Of a DNA stretch of 64,000 nucleotides, positions 54,578 through 64,000 are shown one piece after another. Position 1 is the first letter of the stretch. Each line of letters opens with the position of its first letter. Below the pieces are notes generated by a model. The model saw only the letters and a program-made list of their open reading frames with translations. It was not told the origin of the DNA and did not search any database. The DNA comes from Owenia fusiformis (taxonomy: Eukaryota; Annelida; Polychaeta; Sabellida; Oweniidae): positions 7,266,372 through 7,330,371 of the forward strand of contig CAIIXF020000002.1 in NCBI GenBank assembly GCA_903813345.2. The letters are read 5' to 3'. The translations under genes were made by a program, and so were the position numbers.

Positions 54578-57500
54578 CTGAAAGTCATACTTTGAAATTT
54601 ACACGAATGTAAAATGAATATTATTGTCATCCGCTAATAAATGAACTAATCATGAAAGATATATAAGCCTTTTAAACGAGTATTAAAATACCCTGAGAAC
54701 AGGCTTCGCAAGGTGGTAATAATAGGCGTTGTAAGATTGCCATCGTAATACATATACGTCAATGTATATACTTTTAAGGTATGGGTATACGCGACCCTCT
54801 ATTTACTGTACATAGATCTATGACCTCTATGCAATTATCTTTCGATCAGCCGCTGTGTGATATTGATTCTTCTTTATGGCAGTTTCGCAATGTTGCAACA
54901 TCCAATCAGATTGCGAGTTCTTAATCGGGGAATGCTAACTGCTTATCGCAGGGGGTAAAGAGAAAGAATATATTTTGGATTTTGAAGCCCTGTGATCGGA
55001 GGATGAAGCTTATTGAATCTGGACTTATTGGTCGTTCAATTTGTTTATCAGTACGGCCACACATGACCAAAGGAAATTCCGTAACTCGGAGTTCTGGTAA
55101 TTCGAGATAAACTCAAAACCAGCTCTGACATGTCTGAATCTAATTGACTGACTCGTGCAAGGCACGTATCGAGTCTGCCGACGCGCATATCACTTAAAGG
55201 TGATTCTTCCCAATTCCTGCAAACAAATTGAATTAAGTTTAATTCTGTTGATTTTTCCAGTATATCAGCAATACGTTTGTCTCGAGATATATCTAAGGTA
55301 TGTTAGATATTATATATGCAATTATAATGGGACATCACTGATTGTCCGGGAAAACCTATGACATCTTTAGTCTGTACTTTATTCAAAGATGAACTTTTTA
55401 TAAGCGATGATTCACAATAATGAATAACATTCAACGTCATGTATTTTTAGTCGAAAATAATTAAAAGTTGATTGACAAATAAGATAGTATTGATCAACTG
55501 TAGTTCAGAGAAAATGCATTTTAAAATTGAAGCTCTCTTGGAAACCAATGGTACAGTTATATTTAAAACACAATATATTCTTCTTTTCAACCTAGTTAGA
55601 CAATCAAAACATTGGGTCATTTTTAAAGTTTAGCATATTTAAAAAAGATTTACAAAAAACTGTTTATTTTTTTTTAGAATATAATATGCTTAAAAATACA
55701 TATTTTAGAAAATAAGTGTCAAATAGATATGACATTTTGTTATTGAATCAGTGTGTCCTTTGTATAATCTTCGCAATAAGTTAAAAAGAGTATTGGCACA
55801 GTGAAGTGGAGTATTTGATGAATTAAAATGTCAACTTTAATTTGAAAAATGGCGGGAAATTTGAATATTTGAGAAATAAAAAGCTGACAACTATTTTTCA
55901 AAATAATATATTTTCAAAAATCTCTAACATAACTTTTTAAACCATGAACAATTGTAAATGAATGAAAAACATATTGCAAACTTTGCACGGTGCCTTTAAG
56001 ATTTCTTTTATTTGCATCGCTAGTTCAACAAGTAATATATATGATAATTAAAATGCATACTTTGCCGTCGTTGTTGGCATCAATCCGCCTGATGAAATTC
56101 ATGACGGACACGTCTAAAGTTCTTATAGCATCTTTACTGTCGTAAACACCGTCAGAGTTTGTGTCTGCAGTGAGGAACTTATCCATTACGACTTTCTTTT
56201 TGAAATCTGACATTGGTTGCTGCAATTTAAAAAAAGTATTATTTAGGAAGTGAACCATATATGAGAAATATTAAGAACGACTGAAAGGCACAGTCATATC
56301 TAGCGAGCAGGCTAAACAAAAGATGTTTCAATTTTAAAATAGCCTTGGCTTAGCTCAGCATTCCTTGTCATGCATTTTCTAAAAATCCCCAAAGTGTATA
56401 TTTTATTTCAGCAAACAAAAAGTTCTATTACTTGTAGTTACAATTTTTATAATCTGGGAGAAGTTAAACATTTTCCCCTAATTTTTTGCACTTTGAAATC
56501 TTAATATCCTCACCAATTAATCCAGGATCTTTTTTGGAGATAATATATTTTAGATTGTAAGAATATATTGGAAGGTCAAATGTACATGTTGATTGCAATT
56601 ATGTCACCCCTTAGACCTGATCCTGCCTTTAATATACCATGAAGCATTGTACTCATAAATAGTATTATGTCGGCACCACACTTTACCCCAAAGCTTTTTT
56701 ATCGCTGGTTTTTTATTGCTTTCCCATGGGATAAACGGAAAATCCGATGATTTTCAAAAAATATCAATTATATCCACTCATGGATATCAATATCTTGTCC
56801 GCCGAAAAGTTAACCAGCTCTAATACTTCTTAACATGTAACATGTGTGAAAAGTGTTTTTCCAGGAATCGCGATGACAAAATTTATTTAAAAAGGTCCAA
56901 GATGGCCACCAGAATGCAAGATGGCCGCCGAAAAGCTAATCAGCTCTAGAACCTCTTACCATGTAGCATGTATGAGCATTTGAAGTAAATCCGTCAAATG
57001 GTTTTCCCCGAATCGCAATGACAAGATTTATCTACTAACTAAGATTGCCGCCAGAATGTAATATGGCCGCTGAAAAGCTAGTCAGCTTTAGAACTCACTA
57101 GAGGCAATCTGCGCGAGATTCTATTTTTGGTTCGGTTTTTTGCGCATGCGCATGAAATACAGCAGTTTAATTGGTTCAAATTATTAAAGCATATGCATAT
57201 ACAATAATTCAATGCGAACATATAGTCTGATATAGATCGGGGGGAGAGATTTTCCAAAGATGACCTTTTACATTGGTACGTTCGAAAAAATATATAAATA
57301 GACCTCATTTGCCATTGAACTGATTCTCCCAATGTTCGCTGTAGTTTCATAAATATTCTCTACAAGTTGGCTACTCACTTCTTCTGGAGATAGATGCAAC
57401 TTACATTCATTATTTCACAGCAGGCCCTACCCACAATGCACTTTATATTGCCGGGACATATTGTTTCAAGTAAAAACAAAAGCTATACACTCAAGATAAG

Positions 57501-60500
57501 CGTATTGGCAGAAAATCGATTGGACCCGAATTTTTGGAACTGATCACAAGAACTAATTTAAATCATGGGTATGAAATACTTCCATTGAGGAAAAACCAAA
57601 TCAAGTAAAAACTGAGCCTTGCGCAGATTGCCCCTACTTCTAGAACAAGTGGTTTTCCTGAAATCATGATGACAAGAAAGTGAGACGCCGCCCGACACCC
57701 ACCCGCCCGTCAAGCTGACGATTATAGCGTAACTTTTTAGGTACGATAAAACATACCCGTAAAGCTATGCGGAATTCCTCAGAATCCAGAAATCCGCTAT
57801 CATCTGCGTCGTAGATACCAAACAATTCCTTGCCGTTCGCATTGCAGTTGTACTTATCCATGCCTTTAACGAATTCATCCTGATCCACGACACCGTCATT
57901 GTCTACATCCAGTTCGTTGTATTTGCTGACAAATTACAAAAACATTAATTAAAGAGCTTTTTTATTTTGCATTAACCGAATACAAATTTACAATATCAAT
58001 ATACATTACAATTCTAAGTAATTTGATTAAAAATTACCTGTAAATACTATCGGTCGAATACGTTCCAAAGCATTTGTAAAGAACAAGTCCTTCATTTACG
58101 CCGCTTATATCAATGTCCTTATGTTGAGTGCTGAAGTCTCTTGAATCGTCCAAGGTGAAGAGTCTGGAAAATATTTTACTTAACTATTTAAACCCAGTCC
58201 GACTGAACCCTTAATTATTTTTTGTTTTGATTTTTACACCTTCTAGAGGTTTTGGGGGTCCGTTTGGGCCCCAAGCACATATTTTGGAATAACTTTAGAA
58301 CCAGATTTCAGTTATGAATATCTTTCATAAATACCTTCATAATTATATATGCATTAATTATCATAGATGCAAGAAAATATGAGCACTCAATCGGCCGGGC
58401 GCCGGCCGATGGATCGGAGCAAATGTGACCCAGGCATAAGATTATAAAAGTACAATTACCTATACACTAGGCGTTACCAACATTAGTACACTGGGGGATT
58501 TTTAAACATTGTACACGTATGTCAAGGCCTCGGGTTCCAGCTAAACCCAATCCGGCCACAAAAAAATCCGGATTTATAAATTTACAGTGAAATGTTTTAT
58601 GGGGTCCGCACATTATTTGTAATAGGTATGTAAAAAAAACGTCATTCGATCTACACGGAAAATTTAACTCACTGTAGGTGTCAGTAAAAGGTCGAACATG
58701 ATGTTCAGTGATAAGATGAATAAATGTATGGAGGAACTAGCTAGAATATACAAGTACGATTAAAGGCGATATTTTCTTTGAGTTCAGAGCCAAACTTGTA
58801 CTCGTATATGAAAATAAAACGGACACATTCTTGCCTTGCAAAAATGTAAAATGTTTATAAAAAATAGGCTGTTGAACTTAACTTGACATGCTCACTTGCC
58901 AACTTGAAAAGAGTATTGTGCTTACTGGACTATGTCGAAAATAATTTGTATGTAGTATCACTTAAAAAATGTTTGCAATTTTTTATCAAACGTTTAATAG
59001 TCCACCCGTATAACTCAGCGGTAGCGGGCGTAACTCTTACGCAATAGGTCCCCGGTTCAGGCAAGACTTAATTTGCTTGTTTGCGTAAAGTAGTTCAGGG
59101 TGTTGGACTGAGTGGTACAAAACTCGTACAAAAGGCTGTGGTGTGTACTTATTGTATTGCTCACCTTAACTGGTGGTAAACAAAATACAACAAACAACAA
59201 TACGCTTCAACTGTAAACTTGAAATCTTAAGATTGACAGGATATCAATCAGACTGAATCTTAAATATATAGCCAAGCTCTCTGTTGTAAAATTAAGAATG
59301 CATATGATTAGGGAAACTGTGTTCTGATTGGTTTGAATTTGATAAATTATGCCGAGTATTGTGTGAATGACATTTTAACAATATGTACCCTGCGTGCAGA
59401 GTCTAGTTAAACTACCTCTTTTAAGAAATGAAGTCAAACGAATGCAAAGGGTAAACAATCTGTGCAATTCCTTTAAAATGAAGGATGATTTAGTAAGCAA
59501 GTAGAGAATTTAAAATATTATTTAAGCACTAAACACCACATGCAATTTTTAAAAATTTCAAATAACGAGGAATTTTAGAATTACGAGGAATTTATTTGGC
59601 ACATTTTTGAAATATTCAAAATATTCTCTTCAATTACCATACCAAAAGGTCAACGTTTACTATTTTAAAGTCACATTTCAGCAGCTACATCGTTTTTGTT
59701 GTAAACTACTACAAAGGCTGAACCAAAGTAGAAATATACATTGGTTTCACATTCGCACGCATTCCAATAATAAAATAAATGTTTTTGATTGACTTAACTT
59801 CACGAAAAAATTCTCTTGGAAAGAGCACTGCAATATTATTTATTACATATACAAAATATTGATAGAAATGCATTTGTTATACCGTATATCGATAATTAAA
59901 AAAATGTTAAAATACCTTTTTGGCCTTAGAGAAAAACATTCGGATTAAAACGTTTTTATTCCCAAACACTGACAAATACTGGAATTACCCATGCGTTTTA
60001 GAAAGGCGCATAAGGTTTTAACCCGGTTAGAAAAATAGGTGTAATCACGATTGCGGTTTTCCAAAACTCCTAGAACCCTAGTCACTAAAAAAACGCCTTA
60101 AATCGTAAGGTGTTTTGGAGTGTAGTGTAATGTGTGTAATGATGTAATAGTGGATGGAACCCCAAAAATGCAAAAGTTAATCAACTTATATCGCAAACAT
60201 TGAAAGTAAGTTCACATCACTGGCAAAAGTCTCGGTTACGTTTTCTCTTAGATGCTAAAATGGAGAGGTTAAGCAAATACGGTTTTTCAAAACGTATACG
60301 TAAACGCAAAGTACATTGAATCAACAAAGGATTGTATCGCTTTAGTCTACTTCAGATACCCGTTCAACTTCAATGTTGCGTGTTTAGAACGGGAGATTTT
60401 AAAATTTCACGTTGCTATCAACGGGAATCATTATACTCATGTCTGTTGAATACTATCCTTGCAATTTTGATTTCGATGCAGAGTATAATTCTTTCTGATG

Positions 60501-63044
60501 AAGATGATGTATGTTACGCATGATTTAACTCCAATAATCTTACGAAACGAGCTCGTTTAAAATATGTATTAGAAAACCAGCTATTGAACTTCATCAATGG
60601 GATACTATGTAATCATTACAAGCTATGGTGTAGTCTAAACAAACACTAGAGCTGAACGGCTACTTATGTGTGAACTCTACATGTATTTGTATAGGACCGA
60701 TTGATACGTTTAAGTTGCGTTTTGGATTTTATACCGTAGCTTAACCTCTCCAATAATACAATTATTGTACATCTGCTGGATATTTTCCATATCTACATCG
60801 CACGAAAGTGCACGAAAGGCGTTTTAGAAATGACAGGTGTAATTCCAAAATAAAATTCCTAAGGAGCATTAGAAATATTGGTGTAATCAGAGGCCTCATC
60901 ACGCGCTCGTCGCAAGATTTGCGTTTGCGTCTGCGTTGCGTTTGCGAATCTACAATTTGCACAAGCGCAACTCCCGAGTTGCGTCTTATCACGCGCTCGT
61001 CGCAACGCAGATCGCAACTTAAGCGGTAGATTACCCAATGTGATCGCAAAAATGTAGAATTTCAACTTAATATATAAATTGGCGGGGAAATCATATTAAG
61101 TAAAAATACAATGTCCGTGTCACAGAACTTTTTTGATGCCCATAGACTCACCGGGCCTTATTCAAATACTTATCTCGAGCTGAGTTTTACTTTTAAATAT
61201 AGAAAGTGATTATTTCAATGCCGAGGGTGCACCCGGGTCGCAGGTTAGGTTATGTATGACGTGGTGTCACACGGGTGAGAGAGTGTACTGAGAAGGATGC
61301 ACTCAGATGAAAGTCTTTACAGACGAAACTTTACTCGGTTGAGAGCATGTAATGACAAAGGTGCACTCGGATGATAGCGTGTACTGACTGACGAGTGTGC
61401 ACTCGGGCGAGAGGATGGACCACAGATCAATTAAATCAGTGAATTGCAGACAGATGCTTGGGTTATTCCAAATAAGTCCCTATTTGTCATTTGTAAGTTG
61501 CCGGTTGCAAAGAACCTCAAAGGTATGCCCATTTTAAGCGATGCTGGAATGAATGTTGCGTTTCGTTTTTTTGGATTTGCGATCAGAATTTGGATTTAAT
61601 TATAAAATTCGAATGTTTTAAACACCCCTCATACCATTAACGATTCCTCTGATTTAAGCACTTTCAAAAAACATAAACTAACTTTTTATTACACAGTCGC
61701 CTTGAGAAAAGAACATAATTACGGAATCAATAAAGAAACTCATAGATTGACACATTTGAAATAGATAACAATTGTCTTAAAGATGGGTAACATTTGCGAC
61801 TGATTTGCGGCAGGGTAAGAGCTATCGCAGGTTTTTGGTCAGTTGCGATTGAAACATCTTCCGAATTGCGATTGCGTTGCGTTGCGCCGAGGGGATGATA
61901 CAAATCCTGATTGCGATTCGCCAAAACTTGCGTTGCGTTGCGGTGCGGTTGCGAATCTGCGTTGCGACTTGCGGATGATGAGGCCTCTGGATAGCGATTA
62001 GTGAAGCCCTCTCCACTGGAGTTTTTTTCTGGTGTAATTCCAGTAAAAGTTCGCTGTAATATAACTTATATAATTACATGCTTTCAATAGCGTTTCAGCT
62101 CGATTGATTCCGCGCTCAATTGCATGACATTAAACCTTTCGCAAAATTGAGGAGAATAGCCTCAATTATGCAATAATTGCCTCAACATAAAAGCGAATAA
62201 CTCGTTTTTGAAAGCAAGGGTTTCATTTTTATTTACAAAAACGTATTTCGCCGCAAATTGTTTCAACCACACACGTCATGCCACGTGACGTAAAATTTCT
62301 GCTCTGAAAATGAAATCAGTTTTGCCGCGAAAACAGACTCCTGCTGACTTTATATTCCCGATATCATGATAAAATGAACTTTTGGAGATGCTGATGGTTC
62401 ACCATCGTCGTAAAGTGTGGCCTTCATACGGTAAGATAGAATATTAAATAAGTCTAAATCGAGAAAATGGTTTGATTACGACTTTAAGGGTATCTCTGAC
62501 CATGACCATTGTGATCCTGGTCATGTAAATGCTATGTGCTAAACCTTTTATTTCATTAACAAGATACCTTTTTAAGTTATTCAAACTTTCATTTGTACAA
62601 TTACAATGTTGAAGGACCTAAATACGTTGTGTATATGTCATTTTGTTCAAATGAGGTTCGGATAGATGTTTCATTTTATTTCGAACATATGCATGGTACC
62701 AAAAACGAAAGAAGTGTCTAGTGTGTTTTCTAAAAGTATATACCAGTATTGAATTGTATATATTTTTCAAATCGAATTGTTACCATTCAAGAGATGTGTC
62801 AAATTTTCTGAATTTTTTTATGACTGGTTCAAGAGAAACATGTGTTCATTTCAGTTCGCCATGTGTCGATACCAATCCTTTCTGATAACTTCCCTGGCAC
62901 CGTAACACAGATTTAACCCTCATACCTTTTCATAATTGCCTCAATCAATCTAACTCTCAGAGCCTCGCTTGTGGCCGACCCTCTTTGCACAGTTCCAAGA
63001 AGCACAATTGCAACTCCGAGGAAAATCAGGGTCGATGACTGCAT
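54476..63044 (-). CDS. secreted four-EF-hand calcium-binding protein (5 coding exons)
   Basis: Exons 62926-63044, 58038-58163, 57757-57925, 56061-56219 and 54476-54577 join in phase to 675 nt (224 residues). A signal peptide (MQSSTLIFLGVAIVLLGTVQ, cleavage near GSA) is followed by a helical region, then four EF-hand loops: DVDNDGVVDQDE, DADDSGFLDSEE, DTNSDGVYDSKD and DANNDGKVTLQE. Loops 1, 2 and 4 have the usual 1,3,5,9,12 ligands. Loop 3 ends in Asp instead of Glu, which may alter Ca/Mg preference. There is no HDEL-type retention signal, so secretion is expected. Introns lie between EF-hands 2 and 3 and inside loop 4 (after DANNDGK). I do not recognise an orthologue. Matrix or shell calcium binder is one possibility. 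Exon 1 is linked to exon 2 only by phase across 4.8 kb, so it is the least certain part. Confidence 0.85.
54578..56060. other. EF-hand gene intron 4
   Basis: AT-rich intron. No further gene is seen. It contains the GCTTCGCAAGGTGGTAATAA stretch related to 36545-36590. Confidence 0.6.
56061..56219 (-). CDS. EF-hand gene, exon 4 (EF-hand 3, start of EF-hand 4)
   Basis: Encodes FLTADTNSDGVYDSKDAI and ends inside loop 4 at RRIDANNDGK. Donor GTATGC. The loop is completed by exon 5. Confidence 0.9.
56800..57086 (+). repeat. tandem repeat with GGCCGCCGAAAAGCTAA units in EF-hand gene intron
   Basis: Three diverged units of ~120 bp (about 56800, 56920 and 57060) share GCCGCYGAAAAGCTA, AGCTCTAGAACC and AATCGCRATGACAA. 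The third is interrupted by the MITE at 57095, and its remainder resumes at 57639. Confidence 0.68.
57095..57638. mobile_element. ~544-bp MITE (GGCAATCTGCGC ends), possible 8-bp duplication
   Basis: Inverted ends GGCAATCTGCGCG / CGCAGATTGCC. TTTAGAAC (57087-57094) and TCTAGAAC (57639-57646) flank it. Eight-base duplications are typical of hAT elements (inference), but the octamer also belongs to the host tandem repeat. A relative lies at 43345-43705. Confidence 0.7.
57757..57925 (-). CDS. EF-hand gene, exon 3 (EF-hands 1 and 2)
   Basis: Encodes ELDVDNDGVVDQDEFVKGMD and GIYDADDSGFLDSEEFRIAL. Acceptor TTTGTCAG, donor GTATGT. Confidence 0.9.
58038..58163 (-). CDS. EF-hand gene, exon 2
   Basis: Acceptor TATTTTCCAG, donor GTAATT. 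Encodes LFTLDDSRDFSTQHKDIDIS, a degenerate region before the first canonical EF-hand. Confidence 0.78.
58385..58437. mobile_element. fragment of GC-rich MITE (CAAATGTGACCC end)
   Basis: CGGCCGGGCGCCGGCCGAT then GGAGCAAATGTGACCC. Matches the inverted form of 22766-22810 and ends in the same CAAATGTGAC terminus as the 35750-36238 family. Confidence 0.55.
59001..59205 (+). mobile_element. tRNA-derived SINE candidate
   Basis: A tRNA-like head (59001-59068) has an A-box-like TAACTCAGCGGTAGCG and a B-box-like GGTTCAGGCAA. It is followed by ~100 bp of body and an A-rich, CAA-repeated tail. The anticodon stem-loop does not fold properly, so it is not a working tRNA gene. Confidence 0.5.
59206..60260. 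other. EF-hand gene intron 1, middle part, no feature
   Basis: AT-rich sequence, nothing recognised. Confidence 0.5.
60261..60752. mobile_element. ~492-bp MITE, GGTTAAGC-ended family, copy 2
   Basis: Ends TGGAGAGGTTAAGC / GCTTAACCTCTCCA, inverted relative to copy 1 at 50453-50962. Confidence 0.75.
60888..61989. mobile_element. ~1.1-kb TIR element with TTGCG/GCAACG-rich interior
   Basis: Ends CAGAGGCCTCATCA / GATGAGGCCTCTG. Both subterminal zones are dense in GCGTTGCG/CGCAAC words (about 60895-61025 and 61790-61975), in opposite strand bias, while the middle (61.05-61.78 kb) is not. Open frames here come from this low complexity. Confidence 0.72.
62541..62881. mobile_element. right part of a family 1 foldback element
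   Basis: Matches the second half of 25038-25774 (TTTCATTAACAAGATACCTT, GAGGTTCGGATAGATG, ending CATGTGTCGATACCAATCC). It ends ~45 nt from the donor of the EF-hand gene's first coding exon. Confidence 0.7.
62926..63044 (-). CDS. EF-hand gene, first coding exon (signal peptide)
   Basis: The acceptor CTTTTTCAG is followed at once by ATG at 63044, so an untranslated exon lies upstream. The donor is GTATGAGG. It ends in phase 2 (AAA AG), which fits the A of exon 2. Confidence 0.72.
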
Positions 63045-63225
63045 CTGAAAAAGTATAGAGTCTGATTTATCAATCTCCTGCATTACATCATTACAATGGT
63101 ACATATACTGATGCAAAAATATGTGGTTATTTGACCTAGTGCTCAACATAAATAAATTACATTTGGATTTGCTGAAGCGAGGATTTCCCATGTTAAAAAG
63201 AAGAGAATTTTCAAGAGGCTTTAGT

Positions 63226-63606
63226 AAAATTTAAATGTTTGTGAGTACCTTGAATTCAAAAAATAAGCAATCAAAGGACCATATTGAAACGGTTTATGTA
63301 AAAATAGAAACATTTATATTTATCCTAACTTTTGTATATTTTGGGTTGTTTTTTGTTTAGCTGTCATATGTGTTGTCTCTTATATTTTGATGCTTCTCTA
63401 CCATGTTATTTTCGGAAAAATTAACATGGCTGAAACTCCCTAAATTACAAAAAGCCAGAGCTTTGCTGCACATCATACATACATATCTGAAATATACAAA
63501 AGTTAGGATAAATATAAATGTTTCTATTTATACTTTATTATTACAATATGGTCCTTTGATTGCTTATTTTCTAAATTCAAAGTACTCACACACATTTTAA
63601 ATTTTA
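63226..63606. mobile_element. foldback element with ~120-bp inverted arms (GTTTGTGAGTAC family)
   Basis: Arms 63226-63345 and 63489-63606 are inverted (TTTGTGAGTACCTTGAATTC, AAGCAATCAAAGGACCATAT and TTTATCCTAACTTTTGTATA blocks). The centre matches 45430-45545. Confidence 0.82.
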
Positions 63607-63673
63607 GTGTATACATCAGTTAATGAGAGTATACAAAATGTAAAATACAAAAAAACTTAAGGGGTGTGTATCT

Positions 63674-64000
63674 AGACATTATTGGAAAAATATTAAGTCT
63701 CAAATCACCATAGTCTGGAAATGGTGATAGCAAATCCAGGTGTCATTTATTTATTGTGAGCACTTTACTTATTTTTTAGATTTAAAGTCACGGTCAAAGG
63801 AATAATTACTCGGACTATACCAGCTTTGAGGCGGGCGAGATATTAGTTCAACAAGTTAAACCTAGTCTGGGCGTTATTAGACATTATTGGAAAAATATTA
63901 AGTCTCAAATCACCATAGTCTGGAAATGGTGATAGCAAATCCAGGTGTCATTTATTTATTGTGAGCACTTTACTTATTTTTTAGATTTAAAGTCACGGTC
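63674..64000 (+). repeat. tandem repeat, 205-bp period, open at window end
   Basis: 63674-63795 and 63879-64000 are identical over 122 bp (from AGACATTATTGGAAAAATAT to AAAGTCACGGTC). The 83 bp between them complete the first period. The second copy is cut by the window edge. Confidence 0.9.

Noticed and set aside
59001-59068. tRNA gene
   Set aside because: A- and B-box-like motifs are present, but the anticodon arm lacks a proper 7-nt loop with the conserved T and the acceptor stem does not pair. It is called as a SINE head instead.
60762-62016. Several overlapping frames rich in Arg/Ala/Asn on both strands as genes
   Set aside because: They come from TTGCG/GCAACG low-complexity zones of the TIR element and have no domain.

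Overview
The window is animal nuclear DNA from what looks like a marine invertebrate. It is AT-rich and gene-poor, has GT-AG introns and small phased exons, and is filled with inverted-repeat (MITE/foldback) elements plus remnants of LTR, LINE and Tc1/mariner elements. The gene set (TGFBI/periostin-like protein, i-type lysozyme, FkbM-like methyltransferase, secreted EF-hand protein) fits a lophotrochozoan or a non-vertebrate deuterostome. The sequence alone does not settle which.

Layout. 1-6.0 kb: AT-rich spacer, an LTR-retrotransposon gag remnant with a likely LTR and primer-binding site (minus strand), and a dead Tc1/mariner-like copy. 6.0-8.6 kb: a foldback element with a second one nested inside it, then the last two exons of an i-type lysozyme gene (plus strand). 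9.0-12.0 kb: a broken CR1/L2-like LINE (plus strand). 13.0-15.4 kb: a degenerate TE-like gene (minus strand) split by a 518-bp TTAA-flanked MITE. 18.6-29.0 kb: a complete 13-coding-exon gene (minus strand) that I could splice in phase from start to stop. It encodes a predicted 1325-residue secreted protein with a Cys-rich EMI-like segment, four FAS1 domains and a C-terminal region of seven ~62-69-residue repeats that I do not recognise. 29-40.5 kb: no convincing gene, many MITEs. 40.6-41.6 kb: an intronless FkbM-type methyltransferase-like gene (minus strand). 41.7-45.5 kb: nested mobile DNA, including a 2-kb terminal-inverted-repeat element filled with CTCCCGT-type arrays. 46-54 kb: minisatellite, hairpins, spacer. 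54.5-63.0 kb: a complete five-coding-exon gene (minus strand) for a predicted 224-residue secreted four-EF-hand protein. 63.2-64.0 kb: a foldback element and the start of a 205-bp tandem repeat that runs off the window.

The two spliced minus-strand genes both encode secreted proteins likely to act outside the cell (an adhesive matrix protein and a calcium binder). Nothing shows that they are co-regulated. The most novel points are the FAS1 plus seven-repeat architecture, and the set of unrelated TIR elements whose interiors are low-complexity tandem arrays. For two nested insertions the window itself supplies the empty-site comparison.
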